Below, one piece after another: positions 40,103 through 42,975 of a stretch of DNA of 42,975 nt. The translations under genes were made by a program, and so were the position numbers. Source of the stretch: a virus; the IMG/VR virus record IMGVR_UViG_3300032241_002516, positions 1-42,975 of that record. One strand, given 5' to 3'. Positions within the stretch are counted from its first letter, which is position 1; each line of letters starts with the position of its first letter. The notes below the pieces were generated by a model that had not been told where the DNA came from, searched no databases, and was given only the letters and a program-made list of their open reading frames with translations.

Positions 40103-41827
40103 TTAAAGGGTATTTAAACCATTTATATAGATCTTAGCATAGAATTCGGGACGTAACATCTTCTTAGCGTAACGAGTTAATAGACCTTTACGTGGAGTGA
40201 AGGTATTAGGATCGTACACTAGAGGAGTCATGATTAACGGAATGTACGGAGCGAATACAGCACCTGCTTCTAAGAACTGAGTACCACGATATCCTAAAAG
40301 GATTAAGTTTTCAGTTACATATGGGTTCTTGTATACTTTGTAACGACCGTTGAATGAACCTATCTTTTGTACACCAAAAGCATATTCCATTTGATCAGCT
40401 TCACCATTGTTATTAGAAGCAAAACCAGGAATTGATTCGATGATAGTAGCAATTGTAGGAGAAATTACCATCCAGTTAGCACCACCACGTAGAGTTAATT
40501 GGTGAATTTTGTTTGATAATTTTTGGATTTTTGTTCCTAAAGTTTGGAACCATTGACCTTGTGTGTTATAGAAACTTGAACCATTTGATACTACACCACC
40601 AGTTGCAGTAACTATAGTATTATTAGCAGTTGACCAATATTCTGTACCAGCAGCAGCATCTTCAATTAACATATCTAAGATTTCTAAATCAATTTCCATT
40701 GAAATATACTCACTTAACATATTAGTTAATTCAGCTTCAGCATCGATGTTTTGGTAAGCATTTAAGTCTTGAGCAAACTCAGGAGTCCATACTGCTTTTA
40801 GTTTCTTAGTTTTAGCTGTAATCTCTTGAGATTCCATACCAATGTTAATTTCTGGAATAGAAATTGTAGTTGAACTTAAAGAGTTCGGAGTTGAGTAACC
40901 AGGTAAGTTACCAGTTTGAGTACCACCTTCTGTAATATCTTCAAAATCACCACGTGCGTTATCGTTAGTTAATTTGTTGTAGAAGATAGTAACTGGACCT
41001 GCTGGAGCAGCAGAGAAAGCTGTTGAAGTACCAGAAACATAAAAAGTAATAGTAGCGCCAGTATAGTTGTAAGTAGTAAACTGAGGTAAAAGATTAGCAA
41101 CAGTGAAACCACTACCACTTAATATAAAACCACGTACTGCATCAGGATCAAAGCTAGTTAAAGATGATGTAGGAACAGTAACAGCATAAACTTGGTTTGC
41201 TGCTTGAGAAGCTGAATAAGCTGAATCATAGTTTAAGTTAGCCCAAGAAGCTGAAACTACTGAACCTGTACCAGCGGCAATAGTAGGAAGTGTACCACCA
41301 CCACTTGAACCAGATACTTGAATTGAAGCTGAGAATTGGTTGGTAGAATAAGTGAAACGACCAGCTCCATAAAGACCACCTTGAGGAACGTTAGTTGAGA
41401 ATGGGAACTGAGAAGCAGTGTTACTAGTACCACCATAAAGTGATTGACCAGAGGTAAATGGATTCTTGCTAGTACCATATTGGAAATCTAGGAAGAATAC
41501 TAGACCTGAAGGTAGGTTCATTGGTTGAACTGAAACGAATTCTTTAGCGGCGATTTGACCAAACACCTTACGTACTAATGGTAAAGCGATACCTGACCAT
41601 TGCTCACCTTGACCTGGAGTGAAGAAAGCACCTGTACCAGTTGAAGAAGCTTCAGTTACTAATTGTTTTGCTTGGTTTTCAAGCATAAGGGACATATTGT
41701 TTCTGTCCATTTCATTCAAGCCTTCTAATAGGCCTGTTTTTTCCCATTTCTTAGCTAATCTAGCTGCATCACTTTGTAGTGATTTGTATGGGTTTGCAGA
41801 TTCTAATAATTGTTGAATTTGACTCAT
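40103..41827 (-). CDS. Major capsid protein, T4 gp23 type
   Basis: A 574-residue HK97-fold capsid protein. The N-terminal 59 residues are a helical propeptide (MSQIQQLLES..NEMDRNNMSLMLENQAKQLVTE) expected to be cut by the prohead protease between Glu59 and Ala60, close to T4's cut at 65/66. Mature sequence begins ASSTGTGAFFTPG and continues GIALPLVRKVFGQIAAKEFVSVQPMNLPSGLVFFLDF, a hallmark of gp23. A Ser/Thr/Gly-rich insertion (about 130-310) is probably an exposed domain. The C-terminus has PYIPLIMTPLVYDPNTFTPRKGLLTRYAKK. Preceded by the core-protein gene, as in T4. Confidence 0.95.
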   Translation of the reverse strand: MSQIQQLLESANPYKSLQSDAARLAKKWEKTGLLEGLNEMDRNNMSLMLENQAKQLVTEASSTGTGAFFTPGQGEQWSGIALPLVRKVFGQIAAKEFVSVQPMNLPSGLVFFLDFQYGTSKNPFTSGQSLYGGTSNTASQFPFSTNVPQGGLYGAGRFTYSTNQFSASIQVSGSSGGGTLPTIAAGTGSVVSASWANLNYDSAYSASQAANQVYAVTVPTSSLTSFDPDAVRGFILSGSGFTVANLLPQFTTYNYTGATITFYVSGTSTAFSAAPAGPVTIFYNKLTNDNARGDFEDITEGGTQTGNLPGYSTPNSLSSTTISIPEINIGMESQEITAKTKKLKAVWTPEFAQDLNAYQNIDAEAELTNMLSEYISMEIDLEILDMLIEDAAAGTEYWSTANNTIVTATGGVVSNGSSFYNTQGQWFQTLGTKIQKLSNKIHQLTLRGGANWMVISPTIATIIESIPGFASNNNGEADQMEYAFGVQKIGSFNGRYKVYKNPYVTENLILLGYRGTQFLEAGAVFAPYIPLIMTPLVYDPNTFTPRKGLLTRYAKKMLRPEFYAKIYINGLNTL

Positions 41828-41865
41828 TTTGTTTAAAATTTAATTGTTTTTAGTTTTTAGTTTTT

Positions 41866-42975
41866 TTACTTTTTAATACCGGCTAATTTTTGCATTCTTT
41901 CAAAAGCAGCATTAACTTCGATAATTGGTTGTTTTGTGTTTTGAGCACCAGCTATAACTTTAGAAGCCATTCCTCTTACAGATTCGTTTACTGGAGTTTT
42001 AGTTGTGTTGTTTAAACCTTCTAATACTGTTTCGTAAACTAGTTTAGCTTCGTTTTTAGTTTTTGCCTTATCAAAAGCTTCTAGTACTTTTACTTTTTGA
42101 GATTCGGTTAAGTTTTTAGCTTTAAACACTTTATTTGTATAAAGAAGTTTTGCGTTTAATAGATTAGTTTCCATAAGATCAGATTTAACTTGAGCTAATA
42201 CTTTGTAAGCTTCATCTAATTCTTTTTTCATTTCATCCATTTCTTCTTTCATAGTTTCATAATCGCTATTTTTCATAGCTTGATGTTTTGCTACTTTAGT
42301 GTAACCTGAATCTTTTGGATTTTTAGCGGTACCGTGACCTCTTTCTTTGTAGTGAACTTTTTCACCAGCTTGATGAGGAGTTTTTGTTTTTTCAGTGTAA
42401 CCTGAATCTTTAGGGTTTACTGCTTCATCCATGTCTTCGTACATACTTTCGTCTTCTTCACCTTCTTCGCCTTCAGCACCTGGTTCATTTTCCATTCCTG
42501 GATGGCCAGCTTCTAATTCGCCAGCTTCAACCATGTCATTGATTACGCTTTCGATGAATTCTTTAAGGTCTTCTTCAGACATGTTTTCAAGATCGATTTC
42601 GATGTCTTCTTCATCACCTTCACCTTTAGCTTCATTCAAATCAGTGTCGTTTACACCATTTGAAGCTACGTTTCCGTGAGCCATTTCGCCTTTAGGATCA
42701 TTGATTACTTCGTCCATGTTTTCTTCTTCCATGCCTAGTTCTTTTAATAACTCATCTAAGTTCATTTCGTCCATAGATTTTTCTTTTGATTCGTCCATGT
42801 CTTCAAATTGGGTTTTTTCTTCGTCCATTTCTTCATCCATGTCTTCATCTAGTAAACCTGCTTTTTCAAATACATCCGGATCTGTTAAATCTATCCAATT
42901 GGCTTTTATGTATGAAGCCTCACTCATGTCATCTATAGATTGCATGCAAAAATCATAATAATCTTTTTTGCTGAT
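41866..42975 (-). CDS. Prohead core/scaffold protein, gp22-like (may extend past right edge)
   Basis: From the ATG at 42943-42945 it is 359 residues, but the frame stays open to the window edge (residues ISKKDYYDFC precede the Met), so the protein may be longer. It is very acidic, with MDEE/MDES/EDMDE repeats at the N-terminus and near 165, two NPKDSGYT repeats (about 183 and 215), a coiled coil (YETMKEEMDEMKKELDEAYKVLAQVKSDL), and a C-terminal helical part (ETNLLNAKLLYTNKVFKAKNLTESQKVKVLEAFDKA) typical of T4-like scaffolds. It ends FERMQKLAGIKK, like the N-terminus of the 194-aa protein. The core shapes the prohead and is degraded before packaging. The order core then capsid supports gp22. 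Confidence 0.82.
   Translation of the reverse strand: MSKKDYYDFCMQSIDDMSEASYIKANWIDLTDPDVFEKAGLLDEDMDEEMDEEKTQFEDMDESKEKSMDEMNLDELLKELGMEEENMDEVINDPKGEMAHGNVASNGVNDTDLNEAKGEGDEEDIEIDLENMSEEDLKEFIESVINDMVEAGELEAGHPGMENEPGAEGEEGEEDESMYEDMDEAVNPKDSGYTEKTKTPHQAGEKVHYKERGHGTAKNPKDSGYTKVAKHQAMKNSDYETMKEEMDEMKKELDEAYKVLAQVKSDLMETNLLNAKLLYTNKVFKAKNLTESQKVKVLEAFDKAKTKNEAKLVYETVLEGLNNTTKTPVNESVRGMASKVIAGAQNTKQPIIEVNAAFERMQKLAGIKK

Overview
The window is part of the genome of a tailed phage with a T4-like contractile tail (myovirus). All convincing genes are on the minus strand, so transcription runs from high to low coordinates. The sequence is AT-rich. The starts inspected have almost no Shine-Dalgarno sequence; A/T-rich leaders precede the ATGs instead. 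This, with fibre proteins rich in ASYALTASY-type segments, suggests a Bacteroidota (Flavobacteriia-like) host. The host is an inference, not shown by any gene.

Layout in the direction of transcription: (1) 42975-39344: acidic prohead core protein open at the right edge, gp23-like major capsid protein, and a PhoH-type ATPase, with strong hairpin-plus-T-run terminators after the last two. (2) 39271-36163: small virion-type protein, then neck and tail-completion proteins resembling T4 gp13, gp14 and gp15. (3) 36124-20130: fibre and decoration region with two giant collagen-like fibres (1716 and 1360 aa), two small proteins, three glycosyltransferases (890, 326 and 401 aa) and a YadA-head-like SHAEG-repeat fibre. 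(4) 20120-8167: tail sheath, tail tube, a gp26-like tail chaperone with an overlapping second frame that looks like a programmed frameshift, tape measure, small protein, tube/baseplate protein, LysM-like wedge protein, baseplate hub fused to a lysozyme domain, and another baseplate-type protein. (5) 8100-7516: a protein with a candidate capsid-targeting peptide, followed by a terminator. (6) 7404-1: replication module with a small divergent family-A DNA polymerase, an unknown, gp32-like SSB, UvsX recombinase, FEN/RNase H-type 5' nuclease, an ART-like cargo gene inserted between two copies of a 32-bp duplication, DnaB/gp41 helicase, and a GIY-YIG nuclease cut by the left edge.

A recurring element (coding strand AATATTTATAA) lies 3 to 31 nt before the first genes of most late transcription units and is the best candidate for the late promoter.

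The most interesting part is the fibre region. Proline-poor Gly-X-Y fibres made almost entirely of Gly, Ser, Thr, Asn and Ala sit beside three glycosyltransferases. One of these resembles the TibC/AAH autotransporter heptosyltransferases, which modify serines in repetitive adhesins. A plausible reading is that the phage glycosylates its own fibres.

There is no gene-free stretch above about 110 nt. I saw no tRNA, CRISPR array, insertion sequence, integrase or lysogeny gene. Terminase, portal, prohead protease and gp43-type polymerase genes are not in this window.
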